Positions 20,731-32,525 are shown, numbered from the stretch's first letter. The stretch: 64,000 bases of DNA from Oegoconia quadripuncta (GCA_949316235.1 OX438751.1:3310413-3374412), one strand, 5' to 3'. The notes: generated from the sequence alone by a model not told the origin. Made by a program: numbers and translations.

Positions 20731-21235
20731 ATCTAACTAACTAATATTATAAATGTGCAAGTTTGGATGTTGGTTTGTTTGTTCATTTGTTTGTTTATTG
20801 CTCAATCATGGCGAAAAGGATGAACGGATTTGGATCAAACTTGGTATACCTATAGGTAGAACATACCATGTATTAACGACGACGACCGATTGGTGTAGTG
20901 GATAGTCACCCTATCAGCGAAACCAACGGTTACGGGGTCGAATCCCGCGAGGGGTAAATGTTTGTATGATGAATACGAACATTTATTCCCGAGTCTTGGA
21001 TGTTTATATAAATATTTATGTATGTTTATCCGTTATCTAGTATCCATAGTACAAGCTTTGCTTAGTTTGGGACTAGATGATTGGTGTAAGTGTCCGAAAT
21101 ATTTATTTATTTATTATTATTATTATATTAAAACATAGGATTATTTTTTATCCCGATAAAGTGAGTAGTTCCCGCGGGATAAACAAAATTTCCGCGATAA
21201 AAAAATAGAGCGCGCAGGCGAAGCGAATAATGCGA
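20731..21235 (+). mobile_element. Dispersed element family E split by a SINE
   Basis: Left part CTAACTAATATTATAAATGT, GCTCAATCATGGCGAAAAGG, up to about 20879. Right part resumes after the SINE with CATAGGATTATTTTTTATCC and CGCGGGATAAACAAAATTTC. The SINE at 20880-21128 therefore inserted later. Confidence 0.65.
20880..21128 (+). mobile_element. SINE family C, tRNA-derived, full length
   Basis: Head CGACCGATTGGTGTAGTGGA, B-box-like GGTCGAATCCCGCG, body GTATCCATAGTACAAGCTTT, GACTAGATGATTGGTGTAAG and a TTATTTATTTATT tail. Confidence 0.85.
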
Positions 21236-21324
21236 ACAGTCAAGGCATGGAACTCCTCTTTCCTGAATCCTATAATCTAGGGATCCTCAATAGCAAAGTG
21301 TAGAGATTATGGCCAACGCGTACA

Positions 21325-21411
21325 CGTTATTTAGTATCCATAGCACAAACTTTGCTTAGTTTGGGACTAGATGATTGTGTAAGTGTCCGAAATATTAATT
21401 TATTTATAGTA
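21325..21411 (+). mobile_element. SINE family C, 3' fragment
   Basis: TTTAGTATCCATAGCACAAA, TTTGGGACTAGATGATTGTG, CCGAAATATTAATTTATTTA. Confidence 0.75.
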
Positions 21412-24400
21412 TTAAAAATAATAGTATTAGATTCATGTCTCAAGCCTGTAAACATAGAAAAGAGCGGCCGATAGACCCGGTGAGTAAGCAACAGTCATGG
21501 TCGGTTCAGTTTTCATTAACGGTGTGTCCAAATTCGCGTAGCCAGTTGGTGACAAACCCGAAAGAAATCGACGGATTGTTCGAACGTTTTTTAAAATGTC
21601 TAATATTCTATTATCATTATAATAAAAGAATATGGATTGTGAAATATGTGTAGGAATAACGGTTTAAGTTTCTAATTTCAGAAATAATAGCCAAATGGAA
21701 TATAAAAACATAAGATTGTCGATTCCAATATTCCTCAATAAAAAGTTGATGCGCACATTGAGTTTTAAATAATGTATGCAAATAATTTATTCATTAACGA
21801 ACATTCAGATTAATAATCGATAAAAATAACATTGTAATAAAGCCTAGAAAATTCGCGGCGAGCGTAAACAGCCGATTTGCAAAAACTGATACATAATCGA
21901 CATGTAGATATTGACACGAGTGAGCAAAGTTCATTTTAGAACTTATGCAAAATTACGTCAGAAATCAGAGACCTACTTTATAAGTGATTTAATGACATAA
22001 CACAGAAGCATGCTCTACAGTCCCGTATTGCATCAGGAATCAACACTTTGGATGTCTTGTGGATCCACTTTTGATATGTTAAGGATCCACTTTGGATGTC
22101 AAAAGGCGTTTTATATTTTTCTATCTACTGCTAACAAAGTTTATTGTTCAATTACAAATACAGTAGGTTAAATAGGTTTATGTTGAAAATATAAAACACT
22201 TGTAACAAAGTCACGACCTTTATCCCAAATGGGGTGGTCAGAGACATCCCAAATATATAAGAGTCACGACTTACTATACTTAAAACAACATCCACGGTTC
22301 ACCTTATGAAATATACAGAAATGTAGACATGACGGGGGGTGAGCCTGTCGCCGTTGAAACGTGCAAATCTGTTTTTGGTCAAAAGTCCCTTGACGGGCAG
22401 AGTCTGGTTGACAATTCTTTTTACACATAGCTGTTGTGTCAAATCGACGGGTAAGATACACATTTGAGAGCAATTTTTAAGATACCTATTGAGTTGTAAG
22501 TAGGTACGATATACCATAAAAGTACACCGACAAGGTTCAACTATTATTATTTTTAACAGCTTTGTAAAAATATTGACTTGTTCTATGTTTTTTTAATGTT
22601 TCTTTAAGGTGCTTATCGAACGTTAGATGTGTGATTTTTATAAGTAAAACATCCCCATTGCAAAGGCACACACACATTCATTTTATGTAGAGTACAGTCG
22701 ACGAGACGAAGAAGTAACACTACCAGTGTAAGCTGGAAGCGTGACGCTACCGGAATTGTGCACGCAGCGAGACCAGTTTATACTGGAAATTTTAAGGATC
22801 TCTTGCGGCCGCGCAATAGAAAAACTTTTCATCTTCAAAGCGTTTTTCTTATAAAAACCAGACTGAACGTCACAAACTCAAAGGAGTTCGAAACTGTTAC
22901 TATGGGAACAGTTCAGAAATTACGCAAAAACTAAATGTATCATCGATGTAGCGTTAATAGACGCTAGACGCACCATAAGGTCTAAAACATCCAGTTCAAT
23001 AGGCACTGAACAACACTGTAACAAGTACCTACACGTGAGCGGCCGACCTTGAGTTGTAATTAGAACAGCTGACCATCAGAAAATATCGTTTTTGTTCTTC
23101 GCGATCAGCTGATGTTACGCTTACTACTGTTTACGTTTTAACAGTTTAGGCTGTCATTTTAAAGATTGTCAAGAATAAATCCAATTTTTTTTATTACAGA
23201 CTAATTTTTTTAAAGCCCGTAGAGTCCATAGCTCTCTATGCTCTATTGGGTCTTGTACTGTCTTCATAAACGGCACTAAGTTGTGGTAACTCACAAAATA
23301 ACTGCTTCGATGAAAATCTAGGCTGAGCCCTAAATCTTACCACTATCTGTGGCCTTACCCGGCATTTCCCCGGCCGTTCCGCAAATAATGAGACCTGAAT
23401 CCTAAGGTGTCATGTAACAATAGATCTAGTTACCTTCAAACCATTCTTGTCAAATCTAGGCTAGTGAAAACGTAAACAGACACAAATTGCACACAAAATA
23501 AACTACCATGAAGTAAACGAAACTAGAGTCGGCAAAATTTCACCGAGCCACCGAGAAAAGTCAATCTGTCTTCAGAATGGGTGTCCGCCGCGAAATAACA
23601 ATCTATCACATTAGCTCGCTAAGTTCTAGTAACAAGCGAGGCTTTTAGCTTTCCCTGTGCTAGGCCGCAGTAAATATAAATGTACAGTAATGAATTACCA
23701 AAGGCATTAACGGGCCCGCTGATTTGCGTTTATCGGTGTGTGAAGTGCAAAGCGAAATTCTAAATTATCAGGACCAAAATGTGTACTTTTTTGTAGAACT
23801 AGAAAAACAATGCTATGAAAAGCAGGCATCCTATTATGTACCTATGTTGGCGGAATAGACTTGCTCATCGACAAAGAATAATAACATGTTTACGTTAATT
23901 ATTATTGATATCAGAAAATTAGTTGGCGCTCAGGTCAACAATTAAACTAAACTCAGAGAGAAAGCTCTATAATCAAGCGTACTAATAATAATTTAGCTTA
24001 TATGTAATAGTTTGAAATTCATAAACATAGTACTCATCATGCATGACTACTTTCCAGCGTAAAACAGCATGACCGTCAATCACTCTGTCATTCGTTATCC
24101 GTAGTTCACTCGTGATTCATTCACACAAAGCCAACGTAATAGTTCCGTAGTTGGTGCTGAACGCGATGTCCTCAGCTTAACCAACTTCATGTAGCTGGTC
24201 AGCGCGTTAATTGTCAACTGAGTCGTCCAAGCATGTACCAAAGCCTCCAGGTGACGTCTTTGCTCTATCAGTGGATAATCACTAGAAACTAATAATATAC
24301 TGAAAACCAAAATAATAATGAAGTATGTTATCAATTCGATGACATTATTCCCATCCGCCCTTGTTTATGTCACCTCATAGGTATAAATTGTGCTAGCCCT

Positions 24401-24823
24401 GACCATATGCTCGTAAGCCTCCAGTTATTGATCGTGTGAAAGCCGACATTACTGTCAAAGATGTCAGATTATTTCGAGCATTTCCACTTTCTACGACTCG
24501 TGCTTACCTACCTAGTTTCCCTACTGTGCCACGAGCAAGGGCAAGAGCCGCAGTGGGCGGGCCGGGTGCACACTGGGCTGGAACGACAAGGCGAAACCAC
24601 TTAGACCACCCTGCCTAGTATGTTTGTGACAAAAAGCCAATTACCGTAAAAGGGTACTGCTGTAAATTTAATTGGTCGCTCAATGAATTTAATCACCAAT
24701 GAATGACTATTAAAGGCTTATTAATGGAGTCGTAAGTGTGTTACTTCTCTATACAATAAGAGATAAGTTCAGATGAGCGGAGGAAACTTTGGGGAAAATA
24801 TAACACCCAGTTTTGAATACAAA
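21412..24823. other. Long unassigned stretch
   Basis: No gene firmly recognised. At 22207-22240 the words TTTATCCCAAATGGGGTGGT form an inverted match to 28697-28729, a scrap of a dispersed repeat. A minus frame at 24334-24095 has a hydrophobic start (FIIILVFSILLVSS) but no ATG. Mostly single-copy-looking, so it may be intronic or regulatory. Confidence 0.3.
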
Positions 24824-24926
24824 TAAGTCGGGGGTTCCGTGTGAGCACATTTCCACCTTCGGCCTTATCTTCTCTTAACATCAGATGTGATTGAGGCCAA
24901 GTTCTAACCCGTTGTGGAAAAAACAA
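24824..24926 (+). mobile_element. SINE family A, 3' end
   Basis: GGGGTTCCGTGTGAGCAC, TTCCACCTTCGGCCTTATCT, TTAACATCAGATGTGATTGA, ending CGTTGTGGAAAAAAC. Confidence 0.7.
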
Positions 24927-24945
24927 CAGGCCGTCCAACGCCGAA

Positions 24946-25030
24946 CAATCTTATCTCGACATCCATAGTGCGAGCATCTGTAGTGCTACTACAGTTGTTC
25001 GCACTATGCATGGATATCGAGACAAGATTG
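24946..25030. repeat. Hairpin of 85 bp
   Basis: CAATCTTATCTCGACATCCA pairs with TGGATATCGAGACAAGATTG; inner TAGTGCGAGCATCTGTAG also pairs. Could be a tiny MITE or a precursor-like hairpin; no expression evidence. Confidence 0.55.
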
Positions 25031-25942
25031 ACACTTGTTTGCCAGTTTTGTCGGACAGTTGATAGCGCTGTCGATGGTGTATAGACGAGCATTGAAACTT
25101 AGGGTGCGTTTTCACTCATGCGGAGCGGAGGAAATTAGAGCCAATTAGATCACTTGTGTTTTGCAACTCTAAAGCAGAGTGGAGAAGGTAGATATTTCGC
25201 TTTGCTTGAATGGTACTTGTTCAACTGTCGACAAAACTGATTTTCTTATTATCCGTAAATTAAATATATTGAAAACAACCAAGTCGGACTATTTAAAGTG
25301 CCTTCCAAAATACGGAAACTACTCGTATTTTAATGCCACCCATCTAAAACCTTTGCTTAACTTCGCTAATTGAAATGGAAAAGTGAATGCTACAGCGCCA
25401 CAAGTGCGAAAGAACGGGGAAATAGGTACATTGAAAATAAATTTCGCTTTGATCAAAGTGATCTCGAAATTGTAACGTTAACAGCTTCAAAATCTTCACA
25501 CGGTTTTTGCAAAGATAAAACCCAAAACACGTATCTTCGACGACAACAATCACCGCACCAGGAATGTCGTCCTCTAAGACGTCGAACGAAAGCTCAACCT
25601 CTCTTTTCGATTAGACCCGCGCGAAAGGGACGGAGAGTGGTTCAAGATATTAGATCAAAGCCCACATTTCGCCTACTCGTGTCGCGAATGCGGCGTCGCC
25701 GTGGGCGTCGCATAATGAACCACCGTTGCAGTGACAGTGCAATAATCTGGTATTTACTATCCATTGTCTTTGTCTCACCAGTTGGTGCAAGTTGCGTAGC
25801 GGGTGCGTTTTGCGCCTCGTTCACAAGAGTCCAGTGGTCATTGGAAGCGAGTTACTATCCAAAGTAGCTGACTGACTGCGTTATAAATTTGAAAGTCGAT
25901 GTATTGCCATAAAATTATGCAATATAGATATAAATACGAAAG
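25031..25942. other. CpG-rich unassigned region, possible regulatory or first-exon region
   Basis: Unlike its surroundings it is rich in CG dinucleotides (GCGGCGTCGCCGTGGGCGTC near 25690) and free of known repeats. A plus frame at 25370-25867 stays open 165 codons but starts TTG and has a skewed Arg-rich composition. A donor-like AACTG/GTGAGAC exists on the minus strand near 25785. No function assigned. Confidence 0.3.
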
Positions 25943-26195
25943 AAAGACTATGACTTACGAAAGAGATATACAAAGCGAATGTGGATGGTAGTGTTGGTAG
26001 GGGAAGACCACGGCGAACGTACCATGATCAAATCGGGGACGTCTTAAAGAAAGGCCAAGTCAAGAGTACCCTAAACCGATGAGTATGTATGAACAACCTT
26101 ATGAGAGTGAAGGAAGCAGAAGAGGTGTGTCAGGATCGTAGCAAGTGGAAGTCTGTGGTCTCTGCCTACCCCTACGGGACGTCACGCCTGTTTTT
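25943..26195 (+). pseudogene. RTE-like retrotransposon C-terminus, truncated copy
   Basis: Near-identical, in the opposite direction, to 40136-40460: shares GGTAGGGGAAGACCACGGCG and AAAGAAAGGC; an in-frame stop breaks it (ACCGATGAGTATG where the other copy encodes NRRACMNN). Confidence 0.7.
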
Positions 26196-27304
26196 TCTTA
26201 ACACTTATTCCTTACAAATAATATGAAATGAAAATAATTTATTCAAGTAGGCAATACAATATGCACTTATTAACGTCACTTGTTTTTTAAACTACCACTA
26301 GCTCGGAACGCGACCACTACTAAGAAGAGCTAGCGAGAAACTCAAATAAAGAAATAGATAGATATGGCATTTATTTGTTCCTCCAGTTACACACAAGAAT
26401 TCAACTTTTAGGCACATTGATTTTTACCTATACCAATTTCTTGAACTATATTATTATAGTATCAAATAATGTTGAATTGGACTCTATCAAGACTTATGTC
26501 TTGCTAGAGTCGAATTCATCATTATTTGATTAACGAGTATGGGTTGCGACAGTATATACCAATTTGTATCGAACGTGCAGTGAGTCATGCTACATGCAAA
26601 TGCATGAATAATTTAAAATGTATCTCGAACAATTGTAATAATTTATTAAATTCAACACAAACTACATAAACTTTTTTATTAATTACACTTTTAACTGCTT
26701 TTCTTAAACTAATGAGCAGGGAAAAGAAAGGAAAAATGCAAATAATTGAATGTCAATATTAATCAACTTCGAGCTACAGTCGTAACAAATTTCATAAAAA
26801 TCCTTCATCTTCTTCTTGTCAATGTGTCCAATCAGATTTGATCCGCCCAGAATCCAGCCACATAAAAATCATTATTGCCGAATGTTGATTTCATTATAAT
26901 AATAGCATAATTATAAGTAGGTACAATTTGTGCATCTCTTTGGTATCTTCTAGTATAGTATATTGACCAAACGACAACAAGAAATAGAATCAAAGCACTG
27001 GCCTCGTGTGAAGGAGGCATTATTTGCGGTTGCGGTTACTTTGATAGCCTGAAGTCCAGTTAATTGATAATGTAAATCATTTCAAGATGGCGGCCAACAG
27101 TTTATGATTGCAGTGGGAAGGGAATATCGGCTTAATGGGCCCTCGATAGGTAGATAATAGAGATATGCCTTAGAAATTGTATCTTTGGGGTGTGCCACAA
27201 GAAACTATAATTTTCAATAATGCGACACTTTAACAGCAGTAACCAAAAGCCAATGAACACTTAAAGAGGTTTGAGTAAGTTTCTATAGAACGATGGCGTT
27301 AACT
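26196..27304. other. Unassigned AT-rich stretch
   Basis: Apart from the 70-bp hairpin nothing is recognised. Confidence 0.3.
26461..26530. repeat. Hairpin of 70 bp
   Basis: Arms ATCAAATAATGTTGAATTGG and its complement CGAATTCATCATTATTTGAT with a 4-base loop region at ACTTATGT. Very compact, with few mismatches. Confidence 0.6.
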
Positions 27305-27428
27305 TTTTTTGTTTGTTTGTAAACGCTTTATTGTACAAAAAGCAATACATTAATTTTGCATTGATACATAAATTGAGTACAACGGCGGACTTATCCCAAA
27401 GAGGGATTTGTTCCAGTCAACGATAGGG
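27305..27428 (-). mobile_element. Non-LTR retrotransposon 3' tail, minus strand
   Basis: The reverse complement carries TGGAACAAATCCCTCTTTGG, GATAAGTCCGCCGTTGTAC, and ends CAATAAAGCGTTTACAAACA, as at 42288-42490. Confidence 0.6.
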
Positions 27429-28149
27429 TTAGTTAGAAAACAGCAGATTGGGCGTATACAAATTACAGCAAATTCAAACTAAAGCAAAGCAAATACCTAC
27501 ACTACACACTAACACTACTTTTTTTTAGTGGCCACCCAATTTTTTTGTAGAATCTTGTAACATTTTAGGTAACTATGTCCTAGGTGACATGGGAGCTGAA
27601 ATAATTGAGATTTAAGTGATTCATGCAAAAATGCAAAAAAACTGGAAAGTAAAGCATCACTGCCCTGATAAATTTATTTATTATTAGACCATCGTTTCTA
27701 ACCGACTTACAAAAAGAATATATGTTCGTCTGTATGTATATTTGTTTTAGTAAGTTCACCTATATTTTAGTCATTTGTTAAGCAATTTTGGTGATTTTGC
27801 TTGATAATTTGGTTAAAATTAAATTTGATGTTGTACTTTAGAGATAGACCCAAATAGTATGTAATTGGTTGTATACTTTTTCTTAGCTTCTCTCTATACC
27901 TTAGCACAATCCTGTTGTCGCTTATTATTATTATTTTATATATCAATAAATATTTATTTAGTACACCTATATATTTACGTTTGTATTTTGTTGCTATTTT
28001 ATAAATGTTATGTTTAAGTAGGTATATTTGTCTATTGATCTATGTATGTATGTGTATGTAAATATATGAAATTTATTCACGTAGTTTGTATCTGCATCCC
28101 TATTTAATACCGCACAACCTACCTATTTCAAATGTACTGTCCTTATACC
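27429..28149. other. Unassigned AT-rich stretch
   Basis: No gene recognised; AT-rich with short TTTATTTATT runs. Confidence 0.3.
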
Positions 28150-28357
28150 CAAAGGTTGCCTGGAAGAGATCGCTTTTAGTGATAAGGTCGCCAAATTACA
28201 ATACAATACAATACAATACAATACAAATACACTTTATTGCACAACAGATAAGAAAATACAGTTTCAGAAAAGTACATTCTATTCCTACCACTTTTCTGAA
28301 ACTGTATTTTCTTATCTGTTGTGCAATAAAATGTATTTGTATTGTATTGTATTGTAT
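28150..28357. mobile_element. Two facing LINE tails forming a hairpin
   Basis: A plus tail start (GGTTGCCTGGAAGAGATCGC, TAGTGATAAGGTCGCC) joins (ATACA)n. Then ACTTTATTGCACAACAGATA...AGAAAAGT (to 28273) is followed after 16 bp by its near-perfect complement (28290-28357) ending in (GTATT)n. The arms are about 68-75 bp. Confidence 0.65.
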
Positions 28358-28424
28358 ACTTTGACGGAATTTTTAGCGTTTCAATTATGGTCTTACACTG
28401 TTCTATAGTAAGGTGCTAAACCCA

Positions 28425-28613
28425 ACTAATATTATAAATGCGAAAGTGTTTGTATGTATATTACCTCTTCACGCCTAAACGGCTGGATTGATTTGGATGA
28501 AATTTGGTTGGTAGACAGATTAGGGCCTGGATTAACATATTTGCTAATTTTCTTGCCGAACCGATTTTGGAGAAACATTCCACGCGGACGAAATCGCGGG
28601 CAGAAAGCTAGTA
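28425..28613 (+). mobile_element. Dispersed element family E
   Basis: CTAATATTATAAATGCGAAA, CTCTTCACGCCTAAACGGCT, GAAATCGCGGGCAGAAAGC, end CTAGT. Confidence 0.7.
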
Positions 28614-29095
28614 TGAGTGACAAAAATAAACGACAAAAAGACGCCAATGTTACTCAAAACCCTTTGAATTATGACTATAGAGTTTCATGTCTACATATGT
28701 CTCTGACCACCCCATTTGGGATAAAGGTCCTGACATTACGTATGACTACTTATTTTTTTTTTGTAAAACAATAAGTCTGTCATTAGTGGTGATACTGCTG
28801 AGACTTCTCTAAGCTAAAAGCAGTTTTGAAGTACTCACTTTCTCATTACCAAAAATTTATTTTAGTTTAAGGAAGGCATACATTCGTCATCAATGTTTAT
28901 TATTTTGTTCAACGCAAAATTGAAAGAATTATAATAAATTATTATTAATAATCTATAAGCCTGTCTGCAAGTTGCAAATAATAAGCATTTGGAAAAAAAA
29001 ATAGTTTTACGTCTAACAGCAAAAAGAAAATTGTGAATTGACGCAACAGAATACATAAAATTTAATACGAATGCTTTGTAACGTTTATTTTTATA

Positions 29096-29358
29096 GACGA
29101 CCTGTTTGGTGTAGTGGTTAGAAACTGCTGCTATACCAAAAGGTCGCGGGTTCGAATCCCGCTAGGGGCATATGTTCGTATGATGAATACGGACATGTGT
29201 ACCCGAGTTATGGATGTTTTTCATTTAAATATGCATTTATTTACAAAAAAAAAATGTATTTGTGTAGTGTACCAACCATTTGGTATCCACAACACAAGCC
29301 TAGTTGCTTAGTGTGGAACTAGATGGCGCTGTCTGTATATGTCCAAGGATATTTAGGT
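29096..29358 (+). mobile_element. SINE family B, full length
   Basis: Head GACGACCTGTTTGGTGTAGT, B-box GGTTCGAATCCCGCTAGG, CCGAGTTATGGATGTTTTTC, A-run, then GTATCCACAACACAAGCCTA and TAGATGGCGCTGTCTG. Best family B reference with 30784-31036. Confidence 0.9.
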
Positions 29359-29384
29359 ACATTTTTTTTTTTTTTTTAATTAGA

Positions 29385-29660
29385 ATGGGATCGCTCTTGA
29401 CCTTAATCTGGACTAATGTCGAGATAAGATCTACGTTGGAACGAGCTTTCCCAGAAGATGCCTATTTAACTTTAAAGAGCTGCGGGTTATATGCGATTGG
29501 AAACACAGACGGAGGCAATGCGTTCCACTCCTTAGCCGTGCGCATGAGAAACGAAGACCTAAAACGCTTGGTCCTTATAAATGGCACGTCAACTAAGTGC
29601 GGGTGATATCCTGCGGTACGTCTTGAATTTCGATGTAAGAACGGGGATGGCGGGATCAAC
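29385..29660 (-). pseudogene. Non-LTR retrotransposon reverse-transcriptase C-terminus
   Basis: Minus frame reads RTKRFRSSFLMRTAKEWNAL then PPSVFPIAYNPQLFK, the conserved 'R-FL-RTA-EWN-LP--VFP--Y---FK' end of jockey/CR1-like polymerases. Only about 65 residues remain. Confidence 0.75.
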
Positions 29661-29891
29661 TCATGCAGTACTTCAGCACACTCATGTGTAAATTACAATT
29701 TAAGGCGGCTTAACATGTGCCGTAAATGTAGTTAAGGTCATTTTATATGTGCGTACTTAGTTAAACTATAACGCCAACCACGTCCGGAAGCACGTAATAC
29801 AATCGGCAACTACATTAAGTATACCTACACGCCATGATTCATAAAAAAATGTAAGGTAGATCCGACAAAAGAATATAATGTGGTCCATATA

Positions 29892-30459
29892 TTGGGTCTT
29901 TACCTATGAAATTGGAGTATTTTTTCTTCGTTAATCATATGTACCAATTCCTGCGATTTTCAAAGCTATATCCAAATTTGTTTTTTATTTGGAAAATGGA
30001 ATATTATTTCAAGGTTTCACATGAAATATTTTTAAATTTCTGGGCTAAATCACATAATAAAAAAAATTTGAACAGAGCTCTTTCATGTACTTCCCATAAT
30101 CATTTCTTAGATTCGCTGAAACTTTTATAAAGCGGTTACTTTTAAAAATTAACGCTGCCTATACTTAACTTAATGTTATCCGATAATACACACAAAGTTT
30201 AGCTAAATCCGCCGTTCCCAAAAAAAAACAAAAATGTTTGTATGTAGAAAACAGTTTTCAATTCTATTCAATTTCAATTTCAAACCTATTTCAATGCTCA
30301 GGTTGGATGGAAGAGATCTCTTAAAGAGATAAGTGCACCTTTGTACGTGACCTATTGTTTGTACTCTGTTATTGTAATATTTTGGTGCAATAAAGAATAA
30401 AGTAAAACAGTCTTAATGAAATTCTTCATACAAAACGCCAATTTCATAGGTAAGGACCT
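29892..30459. mobile_element. TA-flanked MITE, interrupted by a LINE tail
   Basis: Left end TTGGGTCTTTACCTATGAAA TTGG pairs with the right end, which reads TAGGTCCTTACCTATGAAAT on the other strand. A second copy, lacking the right end, is at 60855-61236. The terminus suggests a mariner-type parent (inference). Interrupted at 30255-30403. Confidence 0.65.
30255..30403 (+). mobile_element. LINE 3' tail inserted in a MITE, with target duplication
   Basis: Flanked by AAAACAG on both sides (30248-30254 and 30404-30410), absent as a duplicate from the empty copy at 60855. Contains GGTTGGATGGAAGAGATCTC, GAGATAAG and ends GCAATAAAGAATAAAGT. Confidence 0.8.
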
Positions 30460-30783
30460 AATAATTAGTGCAATTATTCTAGGTTGATCACGTTCCTGTT
30501 TGTTCATACTCCGAAGTGTACCATTTTCGACGCACATCCTATAGTTTTGTTTACCATTTTGATCCAAAAGTAAATATTGTATTATTTTTAAGGGTAATTA
30601 CCACTAAGCTGGCACCACTGCATGACGAATCTACTAAAAAATAATAATAATTTGTTTTCCAAAACTGTGGCTAAAATTGAATATGGGATAAAAATGTGAC
30701 GAACTGGAATAATCACTGTAACCAAAGGTTTTTTATTCAAAGTTTTATAAATTAAGGCCCGTCACTTAACAACTTAACAATTG

Positions 30784-31036
30784 GCGACCTGTTTCGTGTA
30801 GTGGTTAAAATTCTAACTGCCATACCAAAAGCTCGCGGGTTCGAATCCCGCTAGGGGCATTAGTTTGTGTGATGAATACAGACATGTGTTCCCGAGGTAT
30901 GGATGTTTTTCATTTATTTATGTATTTATTTACAAAAAAAAAATGTATTTGTGTAGTTTATCAACCATCTGGTATTTTTATTACAAGCCTAGTTGCTTAG
31001 TGTGGAACTAGATGGCGCTGTGTGTATGTGTATTTA
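30784..31036 (+). mobile_element. SINE family B, full length
   Basis: Head CGACCTGTTTCGTGTAGTGG, B-box GGGTTCGAATCCCGCTAGG, AGTTGCTTAGTGTGGAACTA, GATGGCGCTGTGTG. Confidence 0.9.
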
Positions 31037-31491
31037 AAAAAAAAACTGTAAAGATAGCCTTTTTTCTTTCATAAATGTTATAAATTAGGGCCTTTCGTAT
31101 ATATAATTCTGTTGCCGAACACTCCTGCGATAGCAATCATACCAATCAAGTTTATTTAATTCAAGGACTCCCAGTTTGGTGCACAAACAAGTTAATGAGC
31201 AAATTTTACATATACTACTTGCTATACATACCTACTATTACCTACATGATGTACCTACGTATAACAAACGACTAAACAGTCCATGATTACTTATGCTAAG
31301 TTGGAATTAAGAAGCAGTCTCTAATGAACGGGCGTAGTCTTGCAGAACGAAAAAGTCTGTGATATCGATACGTCGTGCGACATTCCATTCCGTCACTTAA
31401 TTTTCATCAAGGACTTTCTTTCAATTGAATGAAATTTGATTTGATTAGTCACCGACGTAAAGAGGGCTGTTATAGTTTTGAAGCTTATCTA

Positions 31492-31606
31492 ACTAATATA
31501 ATAAATGCGAATGTTTGGAAGTTTGTTTGTTGCTCAATCGTGGTGAAACGGATGAACGGATTTGGATGAAATTTGTTAGTTAGAACATACCCTGGATTAA
31601 GACATT
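31492..31606 (+). mobile_element. Dispersed element family E, 3' part replaced by a LINE
   Basis: ACTAATATAATAAATGCGAA, GCTCAATCGTGGTGAAACGG, AACATACCCTGGATTAA, then abruptly LINE sequence. Confidence 0.55.
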
Positions 31607-31611
31607 GGACA

Positions 31612-32525
31612 GTGGGGGCCTCATATTGAGAAACTAGCGAAAAAGCTCGCTTCTGGAGCGTATGCAGTCAAAAAAATCAGAAATTTAACAGACGTTCATA
31701 CCGCAAGACTGGTTTACTTTAGCTATTTCCACAGCTTGATGTTATATGGCATATTGTTGTGGGGAAACGCTGCTGACATAATGCTCGCTTCTGGAGCGTA
31801 TGCAGTCAAAAAAATCAGAAATTTAACAGACGTTCATACCGCAAGACTGGTTTACTTTAGCTATTTCCACAGCTTGATGTTATATGGCATATTGTTGTGG
31901 GGAAACGCTGCTGACATACATATCATTTTTGTTCTGCAGAAGCGTGCTATTCGTGCCATTTATAAATTAGGACCTAGAGTGTCTCTTTAAGATAAGTTTA
32001 AGGAAATTAATGTCTTAACAATGACTTCTCAATACATTTATGAGAATTTGTTATATGCAAAAAAAAAATATAACCTTATTCGCTAAAAATAGTGATAGGC
32101 ACAATGTTAATACAAGGAATAAGAACCAGTTATCAGTTTATGTTAACCGACTTCATAAAGTTAGTAAATCGTTCAAAGGGCAATGTATACGCTTTTATAA
32201 TAAGGTTCCAGTAGACATTCAAAATTTGCCTTTAAATAAATTTAAAGCAATCATAAAACAGAAATTATTAGCAAAATGCTATTATAAAATCACTGACTAT
32301 TTGAATGATAAGCAAGCATGGACATAGCTGTCTTATTATTCATATAATTATGAAATCACAAATTGTAACCCATAATCTTTAAAAGAGCAACCCTAGAGTT
32401 TCTTGCTCGTTCTTCTCTGGGGAGTCAGCTTTGTGAATGAGCCGTAAATTTAAATGTAATATTAATAGTGACGTTTTCAAGTGATAATTTTATCCTATGA
32501 AATAAAATATTTTGATTTGATTTGA
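31612..32525 (+). pseudogene. Non-LTR retrotransposon RT C-terminus and 3'UTR with internal duplication
   Basis: Frames read HIEKLAKKLASGAYAVKKIR, YFHSLMLYGILLWGNAADI, FVLQKRAIRAIYKLGPRVSL, then KVSKSFKGQCIRFYNKVPVD and DYLNDKQAWT. This is the thumb/C-terminal part of a jockey-like reverse transcriptase. A 138-bp segment is duplicated in frame (31645-31782 and 31783-31920). Stops and a frameshift near 32000-32080 kill it. The end is (TTTGAT)n. Confidence 0.85.

Noticed and set aside
24095..24334. Minus frame with a hydrophobic N-terminus resembling a signal peptide
   Set aside because: It starts at TTG with a stop shortly upstream and no ATG or good acceptor; too little to call a gene.
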